Below are positions 1 to 5,617 of a stretch of DNA of 5,617 nt, one piece after another. The position numbers were made by a program, and so were the translations under genes. Origin of the DNA: CAYZEZ01 sp964477295 (GTDB lineage Bacteria > Bacteroidota > Bacteroidia > Bacteroidales > SM23-62); contig CAYZEZ010000297.1 in assembly GCA_964477295.1 (NCBI GenBank), forward strand, positions 1 to 5,617. Direction: 5' to 3'. Position 1 is the stretch's first letter. Every line of letters begins with the position of its first letter. The notes below the pieces were generated by a model. That model ran no database searches. It was not told the DNA's origin and was given only the letters and a program-made list of their open reading frames with translations.

Positions 1-328
1 CGGCCGGCCAGCCGATCAGTAATTTTAAAAAGACATAGTAAAATATATCCCAGATGGCAAAGCTGTACAGGAACCAACCAAACTTCTCTGTTGGGGTTTT
101 CCCAGCTATGAGCCCGATGGTCAGCAACATGATCAGCGTTGCCGCTTCCCTGATAATTTCTGTTATGGCAAGATCCGGCTCAATGGGAGCAAGCGGAAAG
201 TCGAATCCGGCCGGATATAGTATCTCCCTCATATACACCACAACAGCACTTTCCAGATAACCCATGGCGATGCTGAACAGGGTGACCATGATCAATAGCC
301 TCACCGGTATGCAGGGTGTGATTTTCAC
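1..328 (-). CDS. Uncharacterised multi-pass membrane protein, N-terminal 109 residues (partial)
   Basis: This open frame starts at GTG (328-326) and continues without a stop to the window edge. Its start overlaps the TGA stop of the CHAT gene by 4 bases (GTGA), the usual sign of translational coupling. No Shine-Dalgarno sequence is visible. An in-frame ATG at 289-287 (residue 14) is an alternative start. Three hydrophobic segments can be seen, at about residues 9-32, 58-76 and 84-106. The first leads into a short loop with a YPAGFDFPL-like stretch (38-46), the second follows an Arg60-Glu61 pair, and the third contains Trp93-Asp94 and a WDIFYY motif before GWP. The sequence resembles uncharacterised integral membrane proteins I recall from environmental genomes, but I know of no assigned function. 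Glu26, Asp94 and Lys102 lie in or at the edge of hydrophobic segments, which hints at more than a structural role. The rest of the gene lies outside the window. Confidence 0.85.
   Translation of the reverse strand, partial: MKITPCIPVRLLIMVTLFSIAMGYLESAVVVYMREILYPAGFDFPLAPIEPDLAITEIIREAATLIMLLTIGLIAGKTPTEKFGWFLYSFAIWDIFYYVFLKLLIGWPA
325..328 (-). other. Stop/start overlap (GTGA) coupling the CHAT gene to the membrane-protein gene
   Basis: The minus strand reads CGGTGAAAA here. TGA (327-325) ends the CHAT protein after Ile-Gly-Arg, and GTG (328-326) in another frame begins the downstream membrane protein. The downstream frame is open for all 109 visible codons. With no separate ribosome site visible, re-initiation by the terminating ribosome is the likely way the downstream gene is translated. 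That is an inference from the geometry. Confidence 0.7.
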
Positions 329-3153
329 CGGCCAATCAGTTGAAAAGGTGCCCAGTGGAATGGTGCAGGATATTGTTTCATAACCTCCAGCTGAGCCAGG
401 CGAAGTGCTTCCCGAGCCGAATGATTCTCCAGGAATTTGTAGAATTCTGTCATTAATATGGCGGTTGGCTGGTCGGCTACGCTCCAGAGGCTCACAATTA
501 CGGAAGGTGATCCTGCATATAAAAAGGCCCTGCTCAATCCAACTACCTCGTCCCCCTTACTGATATCTCCAAGCCCTGTCTGACAGGCGCTGAGGGTAAC
601 CAGACTGGCATGCAGGTCAAGACCAAAGACTTCATTTACAGTAAGGAGCCCGTCATCTTCGGGGGTGGGATTGAACAACAGGTAGGAATACATGGGTTGC
701 TGGTAATCCATTAATCCATGCGTTGCCAGGTGGATGAAATTATAGCCGGAGGCATTGTTTTTCATAAATGTCTCGGAAGATTCCTGTTCAATTTTGACCT
801 GCTTGTTGTCAAACAAACTGCTTATTTGTTCAACCTCATATGTAGTTCCCGGCAAACCGCTGAAATCACCGATGCTTAATTCACCCAGAGCCATGGCAAG
901 CATCTTGTTGCCGGCACCGGGACTTTTTTCAGAACAGTAAACATATACACTGGCTGATGGTGAATAAAAGATTGAATGATTCTCAATGAGAAATTGTCCG
1001 TCGGGTGCCATGAGAGCCTGGAAAGGCAGGAAATGCAATGTCCCGTGCGGAACAATTCCAATACAAGTGTAATCCTTAAGGTTTTCATATACGGGCTGGA
1101 TCAGCAGGTCATACATATATTTCAGTTGTTCTTTCGAGGACCTGCCAACAGCAGGACGGCCTGAAGGTGGCTGAAAACCCGGCTGGAATTCTCCAACCCG
1201 CCTGACTGCCCTGCGACTGTCAGCTACTTCCTTCGATATGCCGGATGAAGATATTTCACTTAAATGATGTGTTATTGAATTTTTGCTGATAATCATTGTG
1301 GCCAGGTAATCGTCTCCGATCCAGTAGGTTAACAGGGCTGTTTGGTCATCCAGGCTATTCCGGATTTCATCAATTCCCGGAGGATCAATATTGACCATGG
1401 AGCTGTACTCACTATTTATGAGTTTAATCCTTTCGAGCAGCCGGTCATATTCTTCCCTGGCGGCGATAAGCTCCTTTTCTACCTCGAATCTTGAAAGTCC
1501 CCGGCTGTCCCCCAGGTCATCTGCATGGATCAATTTGGCCAGGGAATTTATTTTCAGCCTGAGAACCTGTTCGCTTTTGATCAGCTCCTGGTCCGCACCC
1601 TGTTTTATTTCAATTTTCTGGTTGGCTATCATATCGAGAAAAGACCTTGCCCTTGCTCTTTCTGAATACAGAAAAGCATCTTCTGTTTGTCCGTTCTCCA
1701 GTAATATTTTTATAAGTTTATCATAGACCTTAACCTTATTCTCAATGTATTTTGTTTTGTATTCTTCTATCTTAAATTTCCCCCTGATTGATTCGATGAT
1801 CTGTACGGCTTTTTCATAGGAAAAGATAGCGGAATCCTGTAAACCGGCCGCTTCGAATAATCTTCCTTCCTGGTATAAGATCTCCCAGCGTGTTTCATCC
1901 GATAAAGCCAGCCGGGCTGCCTCAGCCAGGTAGGCCTTAGCTGTTTCCTGGTTGTTCAGGGTGACATATATATCTCCCAGCCTGAGGTTTGCCTTAGCAC
2001 TTCCTTCGGGTACGCCTGCTCCCTGGAAGTGGCTGGCTGCATTTTGATAATGGGTAATGGCAAGATCGGTATTCCCGGCTTCAAAATTTACCTCACCCTG
2101 GCGGAGAGCAAGTAATCCTGAGGCAACATCAGCACCGATGTTGTTGTAATATTCCTGGGCAGCATTGAGATTTCCCAGGCGCATGTCTGCTGAGGCTTGC
2201 AGGGCTGATGCCTGTATTTGGGCAGTATCCTGCAAATCGGCTGCCCGTCGATAATAGTTAACGGCATCCTGATAATCACCCAGATCTGCATAGGCATCAC
2301 CAACTCCCATATTTGCCCAGATCATCTGGGGGATAATATTGGAATTATTTGCCTCATCCAGTGCATTCATTTTATGCCTTATGGCCTGTTCAAAATCTGC
2401 TGAGAGGGAATATGCCTCCCCCAGTGCCTGGTGTTGCCTGGAAGAACTTAGTTCCAGTTCTTCAGAGGACTTGAGCGATTCTTTAAGGTAAGTAATGCCT
2501 TCCGGAATTAAGCCCTGGTTAACAAATATATTCCCCTTGACGAGCCGGGCTTCCATCAGTCCAATCTGATCATTGTTTTTTTTATAGAGTGCCAGTGCTG
2601 ATTCAGTATATTGTAAAGCATTGTTAAACTGTCCGAGGACCGAGTTAACCTGCGCAAGTGAAAGATAAGTGTCGGCTATGGAGCGCTGGTTCAATCCTTT
2701 AAGGCTGCTTTCCATTCCTTCATTTAGTCTGAGGGTATGTTCAAGCCTGGGGATCCCATGGACAAAATCTCCCATGTAGAGATAGATGTTGCCGGTCATC
2801 CTGTAATCTTCAATGAATTCAAGTGTGTTATCCTGGATGGAATCTGTTACCAGTGCCCTGTTGGCATACCCCAGGGCATCTTCATACTGCCCCAGCACCG
2901 AATGTCCCTGTGCAATTTTACGGCAGATGTCCGCCTCCATGTCCAGGTTGCGGAAAGTCCCCAGTTTCGCACTGGCAGAAAGGCAATTTTTATAATGTGT
3001 TATTGCCTGTTTATACTGGTGGTTATTGTGATAATAATCCCCCTGTTGCTGTTCCTGTGTGACAATAATGGACGGGGTTTTGCAACCAGCAGCAGCGATT
3101 ATTAAAGAGATGACGGTTAAATATGCAAACAATTTCAGAGCCTCTCGGTACAT
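325..3153 (-). CDS. TPR-repeat lipoprotein with C-terminal CHAT cysteine-peptidase domain
   Basis: This 942-residue protein starts at ATG 3153-3151. Residues 1-23 form a lipoprotein signal peptide: basic start, hydrophobic core, then lipobox Ala-Ala-Gly-Cys at 21-24, so Cys24 should be lipidated. Residues about 34-510 are roughly 12 TPR units of about 34 residues (for example YADLGDYQDAVNYYRRA near 288-304), ending in the ERARARSFLDMI stretch (498-509) typical of TPR-CHAT proteins. A charged, probably coiled-coil linker follows (about 520-585). The CHAT domain runs from about 595 to 942. It has GIVPHGTLHFLPFQAL (699-714), LPGTTYEVEQI (768-778), the catalytic His812 in LATHG and Cys857 in LSACQTG, then GLSRAFLYAG (872-881) and VSLWSV (887-892). 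CHAT is a caspase-like (clan CD) family, and known members include the peptidase partner of the type III-E CRISPR effector. Both catalytic residues are present, so activity is plausible. The substrate is unknown. It ends straight after the family's usual HWAPFQLIG end, with no C-terminal membrane helix. The gene follows the 325-aa barrel gene by 24 bases and overlaps the next gene. Confidence 0.95.
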   Translation of the reverse strand: MYREALKLFAYLTVISLIIAAAGCKTPSIIVTQEQQQGDYYHNNHQYKQAITHYKNCLSASAKLGTFRNLDMEADICRKIAQGHSVLGQYEDALGYANRALVTDSIQDNTLEFIEDYRMTGNIYLYMGDFVHGIPRLEHTLRLNEGMESSLKGLNQRSIADTYLSLAQVNSVLGQFNNALQYTESALALYKKNNDQIGLMEARLVKGNIFVNQGLIPEGITYLKESLKSSEELELSSSRQHQALGEAYSLSADFEQAIRHKMNALDEANNSNIIPQMIWANMGVGDAYADLGDYQDAVNYYRRAADLQDTAQIQASALQASADMRLGNLNAAQEYYNNIGADVASGLLALRQGEVNFEAGNTDLAITHYQNAASHFQGAGVPEGSAKANLRLGDIYVTLNNQETAKAYLAEAARLALSDETRWEILYQEGRLFEAAGLQDSAIFSYEKAVQIIESIRGKFKIEEYKTKYIENKVKVYDKLIKILLENGQTEDAFLYSERARARSFLDMIANQKIEIKQGADQELIKSEQVLRLKINSLAKLIHADDLGDSRGLSRFEVEKELIAAREEYDRLLERIKLINSEYSSMVNIDPPGIDEIRNSLDDQTALLTYWIGDDYLATMIISKNSITHHLSEISSSGISKEVADSRRAVRRVGEFQPGFQPPSGRPAVGRSSKEQLKYMYDLLIQPVYENLKDYTCIGIVPHGTLHFLPFQALMAPDGQFLIENHSIFYSPSASVYVYCSEKSPGAGNKMLAMALGELSIGDFSGLPGTTYEVEQISSLFDNKQVKIEQESSETFMKNNASGYNFIHLATHGLMDYQQPMYSYLLFNPTPEDDGLLTVNEVFGLDLHASLVTLSACQTGLGDISKGDEVVGLSRAFLYAGSPSVIVSLWSVADQPTAILMTEFYKFLENHSAREALRLAQLEVMKQYPAPFHWAPFQLIGR
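3082..3093 (-). other. Lipobox of the CHAT lipoprotein (Ala-Ala-Gly-Cys, residues 21-24)
   Basis: The signal peptide has Arg3 and Lys7, a hydrophobic stretch from about Leu8 to Ala22, and then AAGC. Signal peptidase II would cut before Cys24, which would then carry the lipid anchor. The mature protein begins Cys-Lys-Thr-Pro-Ser. I see no acidic cluster just after the cysteine of the kind that marks surface-exposed lipoproteins in some Bacteroidota, so a periplasm-facing position is more likely. The lipobox is seen in the sequence and the location is inferred. Confidence 0.85.
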
Positions 3154-3177
3154 GTAAAATTTATTTTTCCTAAACGA

Positions 3178-4155
3178 TTAAAACAGGTATTGGATATTGA
3201 TTGAGTACACCGGATCTGCTCCGGAATTATTCCCCAGCAGCGGGATCTGTACAATTTCGAACAGGCGGAATCTCCTGATCTGGAAATATATAGCGGGCTG
3301 ATACTGGAAGGTCCAGCCAGCATCAGAAGTGCTTTCCGGATCATAGTAATATTTATTCTTCCCGAATACGTCGAAGCTTACATCGTTGACAAGTGCAATC
3401 CAATCGTTCAGATGGATCCCCAAACCTGCTGATGTATAAAGATGGTCACTTGTTTTGAACCTGATTGGATCTTCTTCAGGGAAAAATTGCTTCTCTCCCT
3501 CAAAGTTGTGGAAATAGGAAGCAAATAAAGTTACAGAATACGGGTAAACCGTTTTCTTCATCCGTACATTAAAATTTAGTGTATAATGACCAAAGCCTGT
3601 CGGTTGATCATACTCCAAATCATTTTTTATGTTGTATGGATTTTTTTTGCCGGTCGGAATTGTTAAAAATACTCCTAATGCTACAGATGGTTTAACCTGG
3701 GCCTCTTCAAGAATCTTCACCCAAAAACCTACATCCATATCAGACAGGCCTTTCCCGCTTGATTTATAGGAGATAATAGTATCATAATTAAGGCCGGGAT
3801 GGACAAGCCTTCCTGAAACATAGTATCGATTATTACTAAAAGGTACTCTTACAGAGGCCTGTAACCAATCGGTCAAGCCATACTGAAGATCAAGGTTGTA
3901 TGTCCATATCCTGGCATATGCGTTCGTTCCTAAAGCATAATTCTTATTCCCTTCATCATCAAAAAGCCTGTCTGTCATAATAAAAAATGCACCCATACCA
4001 CTACGGAAGTAACCCTTTCTTAGTGTCTGTGGTTCAGTAATAATTGTCTGTTGTTTCAAATCTGAAGGATTGATCATTTCTTCAACCTGGGCACTCACCG
4101 GAGGGATGGCCGGAAGTATAAAGGCCAGAAGAGCTATGAGGTTAAACCTGTTCAT
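3178..4155 (-). CDS. Outer-membrane beta-barrel protein, transporter / phenol MetA-like superfamily
   Basis: This 325-residue protein starts at ATG 4155-4153. Residues 1-22 are a Sec signal peptide with probable cleavage at Val-Ser-Ala|Gln (after Ala22). The rest is made of alternating amphipathic strands rich in Tyr, Phe and Gly, and the chain ends in YSINIQYLF with a terminal Phe, the classic barrel-assembly signal of outer-membrane proteins. The pattern YGLTDWLQASVRVPF (92-106), then GKGLSDMDVGFWVKI (134-148), then PSVALGVFLTIPTGKK (156-171) resembles the family annotated as 'transporter' or 'putative MetA-pathway of phenol degradation' (PF13557-like). In that family the name does not define a substrate. 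The gene lies 6 bases after its neighbour's stop and 24 bases before the CHAT gene. The barrel fold is well supported. The family name is from recall and the transported substrate, if any, is unknown. Confidence 0.85.
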   Translation of the reverse strand: MNRFNLIALLAFILPAIPPVSAQVEEMINPSDLKQQTIITEPQTLRKGYFRSGMGAFFIMTDRLFDDEGNKNYALGTNAYARIWTYNLDLQYGLTDWLQASVRVPFSNNRYYVSGRLVHPGLNYDTIISYKSSGKGLSDMDVGFWVKILEEAQVKPSVALGVFLTIPTGKKNPYNIKNDLEYDQPTGFGHYTLNFNVRMKKTVYPYSVTLFASYFHNFEGEKQFFPEEDPIRFKTSDHLYTSAGLGIHLNDWIALVNDVSFDVFGKNKYYYDPESTSDAGWTFQYQPAIYFQIRRFRLFEIVQIPLLGNNSGADPVYSINIQYLF

Positions 4156-4161
4156 GATCCA

Positions 4162-5238
4162 TTAATTAAGTGAGTTATAACCCGACGAAATGAAATTAAA
4201 GCTAATCCCGATCTGAAATATCCACTGGCCATTGATGTTTTTTCCGGATACTGGTAATATTGTATGTTGCTCAATCCTGAGCATAGGGGATACAAGGATT
4301 TCATATCCGATAGATACCTGATTTAAAGCTTCGTCAAAATATCTTACCTTTTTGCCTGTTACATCGCTCCAGCCCCCTTTACTCTGGTATCCTCCAAAGG
4401 ATCCTATGACAGTAAACCAGTTGATTGCCTGGAATGCAATTTCGCCATTATACTCTGTTTGATTACCGGGATGATAAATATAGATCTCTTTTTCATACTC
4501 AAACTGGTTATTCACCAGCCTGAAGTTCCAATCCGCAGATTCTCCATCTTTCATGCCTCCCAAATAATAAAAACTACCTGTGAAAGAAAGTTTGCTTAAA
4601 CGTAATTTAAGTGAACTGCCAATCAGTCCTACAGGAACACCCGATCCAAACTTAAGATTGTACTTATATTTTAGGTCCGCTGATCCAGTAGTGGCATCCA
4701 GTATGTTATACGTATGAGATGGTTTGTCAGGTTCATGATCGAAAACCGGCAAATGGATACCGCCTGTAATAGTCCAGCTTATCCATTGAGTCTTAAAAGG
4801 GGCAGAAAGATCCAGCCCGAGGTAAATATCATCGAATCCTTTGTAGCGGTTGACTTCACTCTGGTATAAATATGCACCCAGGCTGGCAGTTGTTACATTT
4901 TGGCTTCTGACACCCATGGTTGCATAGTTTGCAGCTACTGTTAACTGGATGTAATCTAAAATACCCGCTTTTAAAGAAAATGGGAACATATGTTTGGCAG
5001 CTACCGACCCTTCAGTGGAAAGATCAATCTTTTCACCTCCGGGATCATACTTTCTGCTGATTATCGAAAAGTCATATCCTGTATTGAATTGCAATTGCCC
5101 CTTGTACATTGCAAGGGGTCTGTCGACATACCTTTCAGTTAACAGGGAATATATATCTCCGGTTTGAGAGAATGAATAATTAAAAAGACAAAAACAAAAC
5201 AGATATGCAATTATTCTACTCATTTTTAATAGTTTCAC
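4162..5238 (-). CDS. Predicted outer-membrane beta-barrel protein, hypothetical
   Basis: The frame gives 358 residues from a GTG at 5238-5236. An in-frame ATG at 5223-5221 (residue 6) would give a protein of 353 residues. Both starts leave a proper signal peptide, with probable cleavage at Phe-Ser|Gln (after Ser24 in the longer numbering), and neither has a Shine-Dalgarno sequence, so the start is not settled. The mature part is strand-rich with many Tyr, Phe, Trp and Gly residues. It ends with GQWIFQIGISFNFI (337-350), a typical last barrel strand, followed by an 8-residue tail. Its central order GILDYIQLTVAANY (92-105), KGFDDIYLGLDLSAPF (133-148), ITGGIHLPVFDHE (157-169) parallels the downstream barrel protein, which suggests distant relationship. 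It sits 29 bases after the propeller gene and 6 bases before the next barrel gene. Its function is unknown; a pore, a surface-complex part or a structural barrel are all possible. Confidence 0.8.
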   Translation of the reverse strand: MKLLKMSRIIAYLFCFCLFNYSFSQTGDIYSLLTERYVDRPLAMYKGQLQFNTGYDFSIISRKYDPGGEKIDLSTEGSVAAKHMFPFSLKAGILDYIQLTVAANYATMGVRSQNVTTASLGAYLYQSEVNRYKGFDDIYLGLDLSAPFKTQWISWTITGGIHLPVFDHEPDKPSHTYNILDATTGSADLKYKYNLKFGSGVPVGLIGSSLKLRLSKLSFTGSFYYLGGMKDGESADWNFRLVNNQFEYEKEIYIYHPGNQTEYNGEIAFQAINWFTVIGSFGGYQSKGGWSDVTGKKVRYFDEALNQVSIGYEILVSPMLRIEQHTILPVSGKNINGQWIFQIGISFNFISSGYNSLN

Positions 5239-5267
5239 GAGAGAATATTTTATTTATTTTATTGGTT
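5239..5267 (-). other. A/T-rich spacer ahead of the first barrel gene, no promoter recognised
   Basis: This 29-base gap is nearly all A and T apart from its ends. On the minus strand it reads as A-rich and T-rich runs ending in TATTCTCTC before the GTG. There is no hairpin followed by a T run, and no match to the Bacteroidota -7 element TAnnTTTG here or just upstream. It is probably an intra-operon spacer. A/T-rich leaders without a Shine-Dalgarno sequence are common in this phylum. Confidence 0.45.
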
Positions 5268-5617
5268 CTATTCAGTGATATACAAATAAATACCGCTTTC
5301 AACAGTACCGAACCATAAGTTGCCATTATCATCCATTTCGGAACACAGGACCCTCTTATCCTCGAATTGGCCGGGTAATGTAATGCTGGTCATTACGGTC
5401 CCGTCAAATCTGACAATTCCCTTCCCGCCTGTTGTAAACCACATGTTCCTGTCCCTGTCTTCCACCATCGACCATACGCCTGCAACACTGGATCCATTGA
5501 ACAAACTGATATATTCAAAACCCTGGCCATTATACCGGGTAAGATATTCTCCATGAAAGGAAGAAAACCAAATATCTCCCCAGGAATCTTCAAGAATGTT
5601 CGTAACCTTATTATTAT
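5268..5617 (-). CDS. Two-component-regulator-type beta-propeller protein, C-terminal 115 residues (partial)
   Basis: The frame enters from the right edge of the window and ends at TAG (5270-5268). An in-frame TTG at 5504 is internal, because the frame is open well upstream of it. Three propeller (Reg_prop-like) blades can be read: ILEDSWGDIWFSS...RYNGQGFEYI (about 7-36), MVEDRDRNMWFTT...VRFDGTVMTSI (about 50-78) and EMDDNGNLWFGT...GIYLY (about 93-112). Each has the 'ED..G.(I/M/L)WF' signature followed by a Gly and an '(R/Y)(F/Y)(D/N)G'-type end. Such propellers are best known as the periplasmic sensing part of hybrid two-component systems in Bacteroidota. Here the chain stops directly after a blade, so no kinase or regulator domain follows. 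It may be a stand-alone or lipoprotein propeller that binds a ligand or partner. The start and any signal peptide lie outside the window. Confidence 0.88.
   Translation of the reverse strand, partial: NNKVTNILEDSWGDIWFSSFHGEYLTRYNGQGFEYISLFNGSSVAGVWSMVEDRDRNMWFTTGGKGIVRFDGTVMTSITLPGQFEDKRVLCSEMDDNGNLWFGTVESGIYLYITE

Larger units (their letters stand above)
1..5617 (-). other. Predicted operon of five envelope-related genes
   Basis: All five genes point the same way, with spacings of 29, 6, 24 and -4 bases and no visible terminator between them. The order is propeller protein, barrel, barrel, CHAT lipoprotein, multi-pass membrane protein. The unit extends beyond both window edges, so its promoter, first gene and last gene are not seen. 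Co-transcription is an inference from spacing. That the products work together is a further and weaker inference. Confidence 0.65.

Noticed and set aside
2..9. Palindrome GGCCGGCC at the left edge
   Set aside because: It falls inside the coding frame of the membrane protein (Trp-Pro-Ala codons) and is a single short site with no partner repeat.
54..260. Plus-strand frame of 68 codons near the left edge
   Set aside because: It lies antisense to the membrane-protein frame, which is coupled to the CHAT stop, encodes clean transmembrane segments and fits the operon. The plus-strand product has no recognisable feature.
1391..1726. Plus-strand frame of 111 codons, and a similar one of 122 codons at 2737-3105
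   Set aside because: Both are antisense to the well-supported CHAT lipoprotein gene. Their Ser/Leu-rich or Cys-rich products look like shadow translations, not real proteins.
325..3153. CHAT protein as the partner of a type III-E CRISPR effector
   Set aside because: There is no CRISPR array, no Cas7-like effector and no reverse transcriptase here, and the lipoprotein signal sends the protein out of the cytoplasm.
3154..3177. The barrel stop and CHAT start are in the same frame 24 bases apart, suggesting readthrough to a fusion
   Set aside because: The barrel ends in a proper terminal Phe strand and the CHAT protein begins with its own lipoprotein signal, so a fusion makes no sense. One gap in three keeps frame by chance.
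3135..3344. Minus-strand frame of 69 codons across the barrel-CHAT junction
   Set aside because: It is out of frame with both genes and overlaps the conserved C-terminal strands of the barrel protein and the start of the CHAT signal peptide. Nothing in its product is recognisable.
5239..5292. TATTTATTTG on the minus strand near the end of the propeller gene as a possible Bacteroidota promoter -7 box
   Set aside because: The eight bases ending in TTTG do not begin with TA, so TAnnTTTG is not matched, and no upstream TTTG at the right spacing was seen. The A/T-rich gap explains the resemblance.

Overview
The window looks like ordinary bacterial chromosome from a member of the Bacteroidota. The lineage call is an inference from several signs. 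One protein carries 'two-component regulator propeller' repeats. Two beta-barrel proteins have 'SA|Q' or 'FS|Q' type signal-peptide ends. There are no Shine-Dalgarno sequences before the starts and the short gaps are A/T-rich. A TPR-CHAT protein of a type common in that phylum is also present. I cannot name a genus.

All coding sequence is on the minus strand and the window is almost completely filled by five genes. In transcription order (high to low coordinates) they are: the C-terminal end of a beta-propeller protein (5268-5617, running off the window); an outer-membrane beta-barrel protein (4162-5238, probable GTG start); a second, related-looking beta-barrel protein (3178-4155); a 942-residue lipoprotein with about 12 TPR repeats and a C-terminal CHAT cysteine-peptidase domain (325-3153); and the first 109 residues of a multi-pass inner-membrane protein (1-328, GTG start, running off the window). 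Gaps are 29, 6 and 24 bases, and the last pair overlaps by 4 bases. This layout strongly suggests one polycistronic unit. I see no terminator hairpin or convincing promoter in any gap. No stretch over 300 bases lacks a gene, and I see no RNA gene, mobile element, CRISPR array or long DNA repeat.

Three of the five proteins have visible export signals, one is an integral membrane protein, and the propeller family is usually periplasmic. The group is therefore probably an envelope module. The lipoprotein would place a caspase-like peptidase with a TPR binding scaffold on the periplasmic side, next to two barrels. The His-Cys pair of the CHAT domain is intact (His812, Cys857), so it may be an active protease. 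Its substrate and the function of the group cannot be read from the sequence. The most notable points are the exported, membrane-anchored CHAT protein within this gene set and the translationally coupled membrane protein at the left edge, which has a non-ATG start and is cut by the window.
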